Assembly: GCA_964019415.1 (NCBI GenBank) | Contig: OZ025869.1 | Span: forward strand, 4,404,765 to 4,468,764 | DNA: 64,000 nucleotides | Direction of reading: 5' to 3' | Origin: Ianthella basta | Taxonomy: Eukaryota > Porifera > Demospongiae > Verongiida > Ianthellidae | In this document: one piece after another, positions 9,937 to 19,122 of the stretch | Layout of the letters: every line of letters begins with the position of its first letter | How positions within the stretch are numbered: position 1 is the first letter of the stretch | The notes under the pieces: generated by a model | The model's input: only the letters and a program-made list of their open reading frames with translations | The model's database searches: none | Told to the model about the DNA's origin: nothing | Program-made: the position numbers and the translations under genes

Positions 9937-10549
9937 ATTGGCACGCAAAACGATATAAGGCGCGACTAGGTAGGATCAGGAAAGTGGATGGCACGATGCG
10001 AGAACACCAGTAACTTTTGTCCTAACCATCCAAAGATATATATAGAACAGTGCTCCACACAAGAAACTAACTATTACGGTGAAACGGTCCAGCAATACAG
10101 CGCGAAAGATCAGCAGAATAGTTATACGCTCTGAGGGCACTTCCAAGGTAAAAACCATTGTAGATTCACCATCGAAGGGCACCTATTTTGAATCACGTGA
10201 CAATTTTGTGACGTCAACGTTCAACATTTAGCGTTTTCACGTTGATTTTAACCTCTCTATTACTGATAGCACTCACATCTATCTAGGAAATCCACAAAGT
10301 GGATGTAGCATGCTTCATTGTCCTCTCTCCTTGGTACCACTTTCACTGATCTTATCCTTCAACATGGGTGAAGATGAGAAAATGTGTTATTCAATCAACT
10401 ATAATGCACATGGTTAACGATACTGTATAGCAGGAAAATTTGCAGAATAAAATTCCAAGATTTTGCTCAAGAGCAAATATTTTGCAGTTTTAATTTTGCG
10501 ATTCTCAGAATGTTTTGTGATTGGAGAGACGACCAGAAGTATTATCTTC

Positions 10550-10692
10550 ACAGGTACACTGCACATGCTGATGCAACTTATGGCTGTTTTCTACATAATT
10601 CTTCACTTCTGCATTGAGTTCTTCGCTGAGCAATAGCGGGCGCTCCTTCTTTTGATTGGGAAGCTCTGTAATGGGCCAGCTGCCTCCCTCTT
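10550..10692 (-). pseudogene. Fragment resembling the N-terminal linker of a pogo/CENP-B-like transposase
   Basis: The minus-strand frame reads SWPITELPNQKKERPLLLSE followed by ELNAEVKNYVENSHKL. The basic K-x-RPLLL-x-EEL-x-xx-V-xx-YV pattern resembles the segment after the helix-turn-helix in invertebrate pogo/jerky-type transposases. No DDE domain follows. The link to the ORF just upstream (10,742-11,125) is broken by a hairpin insertion at 10,695-10,730. The assignment rests on pattern memory only. Confidence 0.4.
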
Positions 10693-10694
10693 CT

Positions 10695-10730
10695 GTTATT
10701 TGTCAAAGTATTTGGACTTTGACAAATAAC
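10695..10730. repeat. Perfect 15 bp hairpin
   Basis: gttatttgtcaaagt, a 6 base loop (atttgg), then actttgacaaataac. All 15 stem pairs match. It sits exactly between two minus-strand coding-like fragments, so it may be a small foldback insertion or an excision footprint. Confidence 0.85.
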
Positions 10731-10741
10731 GGTGTTTTCCT

Positions 10742-11125
10742 TCAGTTCAATGCTCTATAGTTTGTTGCACTTTGAAATTGCCCTGTTATTTCCTGAATCC
10801 ATTGCACATCTAGCAACTTCAGCACCTTGCTTTGATATAAACTTCTGATATGAGACACACTGCTGCTCGGTACTGTTGCCTTCAGAACTGCAGGAAGTGA
10901 GGATGGTTGAGACTTTTTGTTAGCCTTCTCTATCACCTCCGGCTTCACTTTGGCCAACAAGGGTCCATACACATTGGGGAGAGATGCTGAACGAGGGGAG
11001 AAGTACTTTAGCAAAGCCAGCGGAGCTATAACAGGTAACAACACTCTCAGTATACTTGCTGGTATGACGTTCCAGGGATGTACAATAGCACAAAGAACAA
11101 TGTACAATGGACAAGTGTGAATCAA
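10742..11125 (-). CDS. Unrecognised 127-codon ORF, probably transposon-derived
   Basis: This open frame on the minus strand has balanced composition and a lysine-rich middle (VKPEVIEKANKKSQPSS). It ends in ATNYRALN just before the hairpin at 10,695. The frame resumes as the pogo-like fragment beyond the hairpin, which suggests one former gene. The first third is hydrophobic (IPASILRVLLPVIAPLALLK) and may be spurious. Start codon uncertain; no family recognised. Confidence 0.35.
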   Translation of the reverse strand: MIHTCPLYIVLCAIVHPWNVIPASILRVLLPVIAPLALLKYFSPRSASLPNVYGPLLAKVKPEVIEKANKKSQPSSLPAVLKATVPSSSVSHIRSLYQSKVLKLLDVQWIQEITGQFQSATNYRALN

Positions 11126-11640
11126 AAATCTCTACACATACCCATAGGTATTAAAGGGAGGTAAAAAGGTTTTCCACAAAAACAAGGAGAGATGTAAGGA
11201 TGGTGCCACGTGCCTCTGAAGCCCATGTATCCCTGCATGGGAAAACTGGCTGGTGAAAAAACTGCAGGAACAAGGAGGAGTACCATTCCATGCCCAACCC
11301 ATGGTACCATTCCAAGAAGGGATACCATTCCATGCTCAACAACCCAAGTGAGCATTATGCAGCGTCATATTTCAATGACACTCTGCATGAATATGTCACC
11401 ATCCCTACATCTGGCACCATCAGTGGTTGGTCAGGCACAGGTCCTTCAAAGTTGTATCACTGACTTTACTATAAGTCTGAAGTGATGGTTAATTAAATGG
11501 TACTGAAAGATGGTCTGTGGTTGAGCTGTAATTCATGATACACAGTGCCTAGGGGTATGTATAGTCTTATGGGAGGCTGAAAGAAATACACTGTAGTCTA
11601 ACAATGGAGCAGTCAGGCTGAATAACGTCATGAGGTGTAG
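11126..11640. other. No gene seen
   Basis: Only short overlapping frames on both strands. A locally repeated string (taccattccatgc/taccattccaag) occurs three times near 11,280-11,330. Confidence 0.5.
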
Positions 11641-12760
11641 CTGTTGTATGAAGCTGGAAGGGTTGAGTTGGGGGTTCAGAGGCGGGTCAGGATCGATAAG
11701 AGGGTCCTGGGATCTGTGTGCTTTGTGTATACCCGTTTTCATTTGTGTGTGGGGGATATGTGTGATTTGAGCGTGTCTTCTCCTCTTTGTAGGGTTGTGT
11801 TCAGGGCCTGGGGCCTGTGGAGTTGAGGGGGAACAGTAGGTAATGGTTAGGGTAGGGTGACTGACTGTATACTGTTTGTATTGTTGTGATATTATATGAT
11901 TTTTGTACATTGTAAAGTTAGTTGTTGTAATTACATGTTGTAAGTGATGTGTTTTGCATTGTAGTTATGTTGTCCGGTGACCGTTGTTGTCGTTAGGAGG
12001 GTTGTGTTGCAGTGATTGTGTCTGTTGATAGTGTGTCCAAAGCTCTTTAGTAGTAGTTGCCCTTGTTGGCGTTCGTGAGAAAATGGCTGCAATTTTGGAT
12101 GTAACATACTTGTTAGTAAGTTTGTGATAGGTTCTCTAATAGTGTTCCTCGTATAATTTGGGTATATTTCATAGGTTGGGGATTTGTGGGGGCTGGTTTG
12201 TGGTTGGTTAGTTTGTGTGTGGTGTATATGTTTATTAGTTTGTGTAGTAGTAAGTTATAGTCCGCCATTTTGGCAGTTCCACGTGGTAGTTGTCATGGTT
12301 TAATTTTTGGACAATGGCCACCGCCACGTTTTCCGTCAACATTAGATGAGTTATCACCTGTTTTGGTTAGGGGTTTGTGTGGGGGCTGGTTTGTGGTTGG
12401 TTAGTTTGTGTGTACTGTATATTTCCATTGGTTTGTATAGAGGTAGGTTGTAGTCCGTCATTTTGGTAGTTCCACGTGGTGTTTGTCATGGTTCCATTTG
12501 TGGGAAAATGGCCGCCGCCACAGTTTTTGTCAGTGTTAGGTAAGTTATCACCTATTTTGGTTGGGTTGGGGTTTGGTTCAGGGTTCTGGTTGGGTTAGTG
12601 GTGGAGTTCAGTACTTCGGGATTGATTTAGGGGTGGATTTCCACTCTCCATCCTTGTTGTGGTTAGGTTTGCCTGTTTCGGTCAGGGTAGTGTATAGGGT
12701 AGGACTGCTTAGTGTTTTAGGTGGGTGTGGTTTGGCCTACTAGGTAGGCTACTTTACACC
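11640..12760 (+). repeat. G/T-rich strand-asymmetric region with a ~190 bp tandem duplication
   Basis: The + strand is strongly enriched in G and T for more than 1 kb, with many ggg and gttgg runs. Within it 12,177-12,362 and 12,365-12,550 are diverged tandem copies sharing gggggctggtttgtggttgg, ttccacgtggt and a final gttatcacct. No frame is convincing. Similar G/T-rich DNA resumes at 15,090 beyond the ISXO2-like gene, so the gene appears to have inserted into one long G/T-rich tract. Confidence 0.7.
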
Positions 12761-12845
12761 CTTCGCCCTCAGTGGGCACCCCTTAGTGACTGCAGCAAGT
12801 CCTAAACGGTATTACCTGGGTTAAGGTTGGGTTCTTGGGGTTTAT

Positions 12846-12865
12846 GTGTTGCCGGATCAACTAAA
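12846..12865. repeat. Candidate left terminus of the ISXO2-like element
   Basis: ccggatca near 12,851 matches the reverse complement of tgatccgg near 15,083, on the other side of the transposase gene. Only eight bases match, and no 8-9 bp target duplication is visible, so this is a weak candidate. Confidence 0.25.
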
Positions 12866-13698
12866 GAATGTGATCGTGGCCATTTTACAGCAATGATCAC
12901 GTCACATGATGTCATACTTCATTTACACCATTCCTTTCTGGTGACTTCAGCGAAACGAATCATGAACGGGAGGGCAAAGAAGAGAGCTTACAGGGACTGG
13001 TACTGGATCGTCTACAAATGCAATAAAGAACTCAAAATGCGCGATGACTACAGATTTCTAGGGCTCTAAACTGGATACTGTGTGGCTATGTCTCTCAGCA
13101 GGCTTGCAAAATTGGCGGACGATGACCCTCTGTAGAAGCCTTTCCACATAAATTCATCCAGGTAAGAGAAGATGAATTCATGCTTGCACCCTTTCATCTT
13201 CCTTAGTTTGCTTTTTGCGCGCTCCCAGTAACTTTCTACATTGTTTGTATGCACCCCAGCTACTGGATCTTTGAAGTGGAGACTGTGGTTCACAGTGGAG
13301 TGTGACGAGACCAGAGATGTCAACCTGAGCTGCACAAAATCTTGAGATCAAAAAATATTCACATTCGCATCAGCTAGACCATGCACTTCACTCGGCACTG
13401 CCAGAGGCCTATAGCAGTCATGCACATATAGAGGTACCTAGCTACATTGCATGCATGGCCAGATGCCATTTTGGAGTCTGGAAATATTGCTTATAATTAT
13501 CACTACAGTGCAGATCAGTGTGTGTGTGGGGGTGGGTGGGTGGGTGGGTGTATCAGTTATGTTGTTCATGCTTTAATTGAGTTGCAAGGGCAAAAGATGT
13601 TGCAAGTAGTTATTATACAAAAAATAATATAAAAATAGCTAGCTAACTGGACATGTTGTGAGTGCAAGTTTGGTGCATAGAAGTAAATTTAATGAGAT

Positions 13699-13884
13699 TT
13701 ATGCCTCCTGCCTCATGACCTCCTGCTCTTCCATCTCTTTCAATTCATCCTCCATTTCTTCCTGCTCCTGCTTTTCATCCTCTTCTATTGCTTCACTTGG
13801 TTCAAAAAGGTGTTCAGAATCACTGTCGGTGTCCGAGTCTCCCTCAAAATACTTCAGCAAACCACGTGGCTTCGAATTGGCCAT
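13699..13884 (-). CDS. Small acidic ORF inside the ISXO2-like gene
   Basis: This 61-codon frame starts with an ATG in good context (aaaATGG). MANSKPRGLLKYFEGDSDTD is followed by a strongly acidic, glutamate-rich tail likely to form a coiled coil. It lies between exons 2 and 3 of the transposase on the same strand. It could be an accessory transposon protein or an alternative first exon. I do not recognise it. Confidence 0.35.
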   Translation of the reverse strand: MANSKPRGLLKYFEGDSDTDSDSEHLFEPSEAIEEDEKQEQEEMEDELKEMEEQEVMRQEA

Positions 13885-14158
13885 TTTGAATAAATTATCC
13901 AGTCAACAATGGCTGCCAATAACTCAACGCTCTGAAGCTGATATGGTCATACCATTATAGCCATTATGTCCATATCATATGGTAAGTGCAAAATGCCTTA
14001 TTAGAACAGTGAGTCATAGTCCAGTTGCTAAAGTGCATCATCAAGTGTGTATTACTTTGAAAGGGAACAAAGAACAGCATTTTAAAATATGCCAGTGACT
14101 TGTGGAACTAATTCTTGAGACTTTTACTACTTTTCTTGAGTTCTTGAGGTCAAGGCCA

Positions 14159-14196
14159 AATCCGTGAGACTCACGGATAATCCGTGAGAGTTGACA
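14159..14196. repeat. Short inverted/direct repeat cluster (tccgtgag)
   Basis: tccgtgagactcacggataatccgtgag contains three tccgtgag/ctcacgga units that can pair with each other. It lies at the 3' end of transposase exon 2, where the coding match also stops, so it may mark a small insertion. Confidence 0.6.
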
Positions 14197-15089
14197 TGTC
14201 TGCGAGACATTAGGTAATGCAGCAACTTGACTGTAGGCACTCCACTGATCCGAGTAGATGATTGTCCCAGGTTCGACATGGGCCTGTATAATTGGTAGCA
14301 AAGTTGCTGCATCTCTCTGTGGAACAACCTCCATGTAGCCATGCGCCAGAGTGGTGGACGTGTCGACCATTCTGAATACCCACACTTCTCTCTGGGTGGG
14401 TGTCCCTGATGATGCTGTATCACAGGGCAATAACAGACTATTTAATTACATTGTACTATAGGTATGTACTGTGCACTTTGTTTCTTTATTATTACTTTTA
14501 CCATAATTATTATTGCTTTTACTGTTAATATATCCATAGTTAGTCATTACAGCACCCAGAATAATTGCTCACTTTGCATTTGTGTACAAATAGCAACTCA
14601 TCTATTTGTACCACCACACCGTCTCCCCCAAGCATTGTTGGACCATCATTTATCAGCTGAGTAGAGCAGACATCTCTGCAGAACTGGTACACATCTACTG
14701 CTGTAACCTGTGATATCTCAGCTTGGAGTGCAGCAGTGCACACGCCCACATCCAAGCTCCACAAGTGGAGCAGGAAGATCCACTTGTTCAGTGGCAGCTT
14801 TGATTTAGCAAAAAAGCTTCCTGCTCTGATCGTCTTCATGGTGTAACACTGGGGGGAGCGCCAAGTGTAGCCATCCTTTGACCCCCCCTGTTCTGTTTGT
14901 TCTGTCAAGACCATGGCAGTGCCATTATTGCACTTCGCGCAGTCCATCCTGGAGGCCAGTAATCCCTTATTTTTCATCCACTCAATTAACTTGCTTTTGT
15001 CTCCAAAGATTGTAGCTCCCAGTGAAAACAGAGACATTCTTCGCAGTTTAGTCTCAAATCTCTCGCTAAACCAACGCTAGCACGTGATC

Positions 15090-15535
15090 CGGTGCACAGG
15101 TGAGGGTTGGAGTTAGGGTTGGGGTGGGTTAGGGTTTGTGAAGGGTGCACATTGCATTGGCTTTGTCGATGGCTTGTCCAGGTGGTATCCTGCTGGTCAC
15201 TGGGGGATGTTAGGGGGTTTCCTGGGGGTTCAAATTGGTAGGGGTGGGTTGGGGCTGGGGTGGTGGGGTATTGCGGTCCACTTCTGGGTTATTTGGCGTG
15301 TTCTGGTTGCGGTGGGTTGGATTAGGTTGAAGTTAAGGTGGGGCTCTCTAGTCATCCCAGTGATCTACTAGGTTAGGAATAGGGGTTGGTATTCTGGTTG
15401 GGTTAGGGTCTGGGTTGGGGTTAGTCATTACAGTATGTCTGTCGGGTTAGGGTTAGGAATAGGACTTATGGGGTTGGTTAGGGTTAGGGATGGAGCTTAA
15501 GGGGTTGGTTAGGGTTAGAGTTAGGGTTTAGGGTG
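15090..15535 (+). repeat. Telomere-like degenerate TTAGGG repeats in G/T-rich DNA
   Basis: Multiple ggttaggg, gggttagggttagg and ggggttggttagggttaggg strings occur between 15,100 and 15,530, mixed with other G/T-rich sequence. TTAGGG is the usual metazoan telomere unit. Here the units are interrupted and internal, so this is an interstitial, degenerate version. The G runs could form G-quadruplexes. Confidence 0.75.
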
Positions 15536-16145
15536 TATTGTAGTCTTGCAATTCCCCACGTCACCACATGTTTAACAGTGTGAGAGGCAAAGACGGGAAT
15601 TGAGACAATTTCAAGAATGCACAATCTTCAATGTTGTTGAACAACAGGCACTTGTAGTGGATTGACATGATTTGACATGCTTTCATATGTTAATTGCAAA
15701 CTGTGTACTGTTTCATATGTTTTGTGTAATGTTTCTGTGAAGTGACAGGTTAACAGATCTTGACAGCTTCATTTGGTTAGAACCAGTCAAACCAGTTATA
15801 CCAGTTAAAACACTGAACTGTGTATAAATAAGAACATTATTTTAGTCTGTGTCTTGCTTGCTGTAGTTGTGGCCTTGTCCTGGTCTCTGGTTGTTCCAGG
15901 TTGTTCCATGGAGCTTGGGATGGAGGTCCTTCGTGGTGCATGATATACCGCAACATCATTTGTTAAAAGTCAACACTTCCTGTGCATGCCTCGGGAGTGC
16001 AGGAGTATCTTTCAGAAGGTTCTGATCCTTTCTTTCAGGAGGTTCTGATCCTTTCTTCATCTAGTTGTTCAAGATTCATTGCCTGTTTGTCCCTGAGGCA
16101 GGTTTTCACTGAGGTCACATCTCTCAATGTGATTTGAAGTATGGG
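15533..16145 (+). repeat. Dispersed ~600 bp repeat copy 1, LTR-like with TATA box
   Basis: This matches 30,602-31,190 at roughly 85-90% over its whole length, starting at gtattgtagtc and ending near tctcaatgtg. It contains gtgtataaata, a good TATA box, about two thirds of the way in, as an LTR promoter would. No retroviral-type genes, primer-binding site or target duplication are visible, so a solo LTR is only one explanation. A 22 bp string (ggttctgatcctttctttca) is locally duplicated in this copy only. Confidence 0.65.
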
Positions 16146-16259
16146 TTCTGCTGCACTCCTCCACCAGTTTACTCTCCTTCAAAGAATCTTTGGATGTACT
16201 TGCTGGTGAAATTTGGGTGATTATTCCGGCTGGTCACAACTGGTGACCTATAGGATGTA

Positions 16260-16910
16260 TTTCTTCGATGAATGGCTCAAGGGAGGCTGAAAGTGCCTCT
16301 ATACTTTGTCACTGTCAGAATACCACTGATATCTGTGGCTTCTTGTTTGATGAAAGATACCATGTACATCACATGGCAGCAATGATACATAATGGATAAA
16401 CGTTTCATTGCAGCATCAACAGCAGGAGCCTCTGCAGGAGCAGTCTGGACAATTGTGTATAGCACCGAGGTAATTCTTGTCAAAGCTGGGCATATTGGAG
16501 CAATTAATCACATTCTGTAGTTGTTTAAAATTTGGATTGTCTTGACTCACTTGCCATGCTCGTGTACTACAATTGTCATGTGACTCCCGCTGATGCCTGC
16601 AATAATACGTACAATGGATCATGATTTCAACAAGTTTAAATGGCCATGCATGCATGAGCCACTTAATTGGCTCTGTAATGCCTGTACTTGGGCCTCAGGT
16701 CTGAGGAGTCTATCCCTCAATTCCCTGATTTGTTCTGCTGCTCCTACAGGGTACAGTTCAACAAGTATGAGTATTTCTGACAACTCGGTTTCTAATTTAT
16801 GTGCAGTGTCCCGCCCTTTTACCAGTTGTGCTGAGCTACTCTCATTTGCTACATGTGGTGCCTTGAGAAAGGTCATGTTTTTTGCAAATTATGCTGTCAC
16901 AGTGTAGTGC
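16260..16910 (-). pseudogene. Unrecognised minus-strand coding fragments (coiled coil and Cys-rich)
   Basis: A minus-strand frame at 16,876-16,619 is rich in heptad-like leucines (HKLETELSEILILVELYPVG, then IRELRDRLLRPEAQVQALQ), suggesting a coiled coil. After an acceptor-like tattattgcag at about 16,600 a second frame reads SFDKNYLGAIHNCPDCSC. These may be neighbouring exons of one gene, but I see no complete structure and recognise no family. Confidence 0.35.
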
Positions 16911-16999
16911 TGATTTCTGAGTCGGGAACAGACGTTTGAGCAGCATATGGAAAATTTGTCAACTTTTGCAGTGCAATGGCGCTACACACGAAGGACCAT

Positions 17000-17480
17000 G
17001 TCACTATTGCCAAGTACCCCGAGAGCAGCAATATAAGATATAAAGTTTATAATTCAAAAGATGTCTGTTCTCCCTGATGAAAGTTCTGGCCCGATGTAGC
17101 TCGGTGGTATTGGTTACTGAGTTATGCCACTTGGACCATAGTCGGCTATGGAAATCACCAGCCCCGATGCACTGAATTGTTCAATGCTGTCGTGGTCTGC
17201 TTGGGTCTCTAGAGCTGGTCACAAGCCTCATATCTGCTTTCACATGCCTACTCCATACTGAATCTGGCTCACAACCCAACTTGTGGGTGTGGCCCTGGAT
17301 AGGGGGGAAGAGAGAATAGCAGTTGATTAGAATTTGTTTAATGAGGTGTAATGAAATAATTCAAAGAAAAGTACACACCGCACATGCAAGTACGTAATAT
17401 GTCAGATAAACAGTTGTTCAATAGCCAGAAGGGCCTCCCTCCTCTTTGATCTTCTCCTTCCTCCCTAGCATGCATTCTCA
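17000..17480. other. No gene seen
   Basis: No supportable frame. A pyrimidine tract (cctccctcctctttgatctt) lies near 17,430-17,470. Confidence 0.5.
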
Positions 17481-17494
17481 CCCCCTTCCATCTC

Positions 17495-17562
17495 GGCAAA
17501 CTGCAGACATCCATCCAGATGGATGTTTCGGGCTGTTGGCCCTCATCAGTGCAGTGCAGCCA
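17495..17562 (-). ncRNA. Canonical type I hammerhead ribozyme
   Basis: Read on the minus strand, every conserved core base is present. Stem I pairs ACTGCA (17,555-17,550) with TGCAGT (17,505-17,500). CTGATGA occupies 17,549-17,543. Stem II is GGGC, loop CAACA, GCCC. GAAA follows at 17,529-17,526. Stem III is eight perfect pairs, ACATCCAT with ATGGATGT, around the tetraloop CTGG. The cleavage triplet GTC ends at 17,506, so self-cleavage is predicted after that C. Hammerheads of this type are known from Penelope-like retroelements and small retrozymes of animals. I see no GIY-YIG or reverse-transcriptase coding sequence nearby, so the host element is either short or a fragment. Confidence 0.9.
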
Positions 17563-17959
17563 GGCAAAACGCTTACCAGACTACGTCATACTTACCAGCC
17601 CTTGATGTGTGGGTACGTGTCGACCTTCAAACCATAGAGCTGGCCATCATCAACAACAACTAGATCAAGTCTGCTCAGCAAGGCTAGTTTTCATCCTTAG
17701 GTACATACCTAGCTGCCAGATATGACATTCTAGGACGATTTCTATCCTAAAATAATCACATCATGCACACATCACATGACATTGCGCGCGTAGCCACGGT
17801 AACAGAGGAATTCGCACGTTTATGTTATGATTTGCCTTAAGTAAACAAACTGCCATAACCTACAAGCGTGGTCAATCATACCCATATATAAGACACCCCA
17901 GGCCTACCACACAAACACACATTCCCGCATTAGGTGCGGTCCGTGTACCTTTCGGCCAT

Positions 17960-18199
17960 TCAATTTTCCAAAAATTGAAAAACGGATGATTGCGTTTCCA
18001 GTTCAATTTGCAATGCCTGTAGAATTGGGAAATCAGTGTATAGTGACAAAATGGAAGGGACCGCGAGCCTCCTTGTTTTGTACCAAATTCGGGTCTGCCG
18101 GAGAGGCGCTTCTGTGGCATCTGGTTCACGGCGCTTAGCTCTCTTGCTCTTGTGCAAGAGCTCAACCCCAAACCTGGACAGTGCAACTCTTGGCTTCAA
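17960..18199 (-). CDS. Unrecognised basic ORF, 79 codons
   Basis: An ATG-started minus-strand frame begins MKPRVALSRFGVELLHKSKR and is rich in Arg and Lys. It ends in LQALQIELETQSSVFQFLEN. The surrounding DNA is relatively GC- and CpG-rich. It could be a first exon. No family recognised. Confidence 0.3.
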   Translation of the reverse strand: MKPRVALSRFGVELLHKSKRAKRREPDATEAPLRQTRIWYKTRRLAVPSILSLYTDFPILQALQIELETQSSVFQFLEN

Positions 18200-18437
18200 G
18201 TGTTACCGCGCCATTGCGTAGCAACTCCGCCTGTTCAAAGACGTTGATCATGATCTGGAAGCCTGCGAGTGCGTGGAAGACGGACGCGTTGGGTGTGCGC
18301 GTGCATGCTTGTGCATGTGCGCTATCTGTGTGTACGTGTGTTGCCTTTCCAGCTCTTCCTTAAACCGGGTGTTTTGTGCGCGTTGTACGTACATAGCTAG
18401 GATGGAATATGAGACGTGGAAGTGATCTATCTGGAGG

Positions 18438-18493
<56 letters not shown>
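18438..18493 (+). repeat. (TG)n microsatellite, about 28 units
   Basis: An uninterrupted tg run, preceded by gcatgcttgtgcatgtgcgc-type TG-rich sequence. Confidence 0.97.
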
Positions 18494-18495
<2 letters not shown>

Positions 18496-18950
18496 GGGTG
18501 CCAGATGAAAGGGTATGAGGAGAATGAACTTACATCTACCATCCTCCATGTTCAGCAACACAAGCACATTTCCACCGTTAGAAAACTTCCAAAACAAAGC
18601 AATAATGCTGGTTTATCTTCCCCAGACCCTTGTTGTCAAAAACCTAAGTAAGGAACAATGATGATGCAGGAAACAAGTAGCAGATTACACGATAAAAATG
18701 GAGTGAGGGAAAAGGGAGCATCAATGCCTACAACCCTGATCTCTTTGCATGGCAGGCCAACATGGACATATGGCTAATAAAATTGCATCACAAAATTTGA
18801 AACTGGGAAAAATACAATAATAACAGTACAGCTGTGGCACACGCATGTGCGTGTGCATCTATGCAAGAAAATCATTTATCGGTAGTCATAAATATTGTCA
18901 TTGTCAGTTCTCATGCATGTCCCCATCATTGCAGCTGTGTTCCCCCTTTG

Positions 18951-19032
18951 CACAGCTACAGCAATCCTCTGTTGCCTCTGCACAGCTACAGCAATCCTCT
19001 GTTGCCTCTGCACAGCTACAGCAATCCTCTGC
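18951..19032 (+). repeat. 30 bp tandem repeat, 2.7 units
   Basis: The units start at 18,951, 18,981 and 19,011 and are identical: cacagctacagcaatcctct followed by gttgcctctg. The unit length is a multiple of three, and one + frame reads as a decapeptide repeat AQLQQSSVAS. It lies just upstream of the leucine-rich exons and may or may not be coding. Confidence 0.9.
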
Positions 19033-19122
19033 GGAAGGTGTGAGGATCACTGCTGTTCTGTGTGGTCAGGACACAGTCATGAGCTGTATTCTTGTAACTG
19101 CAAATTGTACATGTCTCCTCAG

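Larger units (their letters stand above)
6851..10265. mobile_element. PIF/Harbinger DNA transposon, about 3.4 kb
   Basis: Two convergent genes, a DDE nuclease on + and a Myb/SANT-like protein on -, fill the interval; this gene pair is the hallmark of PIF/Harbinger elements. Imperfect terminal inverted repeats flank them. The string aatagataggttaagattaa at 6,854 matches the reverse complement of 10,240-10,262 at about 18 of 23 positions, and weaker similarity continues inward for about 25 bases. I could not fix the outermost base or a 3 bp target duplication. Both subterminal regions also carry a TGACGTCA-type (CRE-like) motif followed by cgttca (6,915 and 10,209), just upstream of each gene. 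Confidence 0.8.
13066..15037 (-). pseudogene. ISXO2/Merlin-type (IS1595-like) transposase, frameshifted
   Basis: This is a transposase of the IS1595/Merlin type with a DDE catalytic core. Exon 1 (15,037-14,573) starts MSLFSLGATIFGD, carries a zinc-ribbon remnant (CAKCNNG, then WRSPQC), IRAGSFFAKSKLPLNKWIF, and VQIDELLF with the first Asp; it ends at a gtgagc donor. Exon 2 (from 14,414, acceptor gatacag) contains HHQGHPPR in one frame and EVWVFRMVDTSTTLAHGYME, then IIYSDQW with the second Asp, in another, so a one-base indel has broken it. Exon 3 (13,329-13,066) has HFKDPVAGVHTNNVESYWER with the final catalytic Glu. Terminal repeats are unclear; ccggatca near 12,851 and its reverse complement near 15,083 are candidates. 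The 0.9 kb intron 2 contains an unrelated ORF. Confidence 0.85.

Noticed and set aside
11533-11910. 125-codon Pro/His-rich minus-strand ORF
   Set aside because: It is the complement of the G/T-rich tract; bias in base composition explains the open frame.
12827-13069. 80-codon + ORF ending at the ISXO2-like stop
   Set aside because: It overlaps the 3' end of the minus-strand transposase gene and has no motif; likely chance, though its last 35 codons look coding-like.
17067-17100. Second CTGATGA string on + (possible hammerhead)
   Set aside because: No GAAA follows at the right distance and no stem II can be formed.
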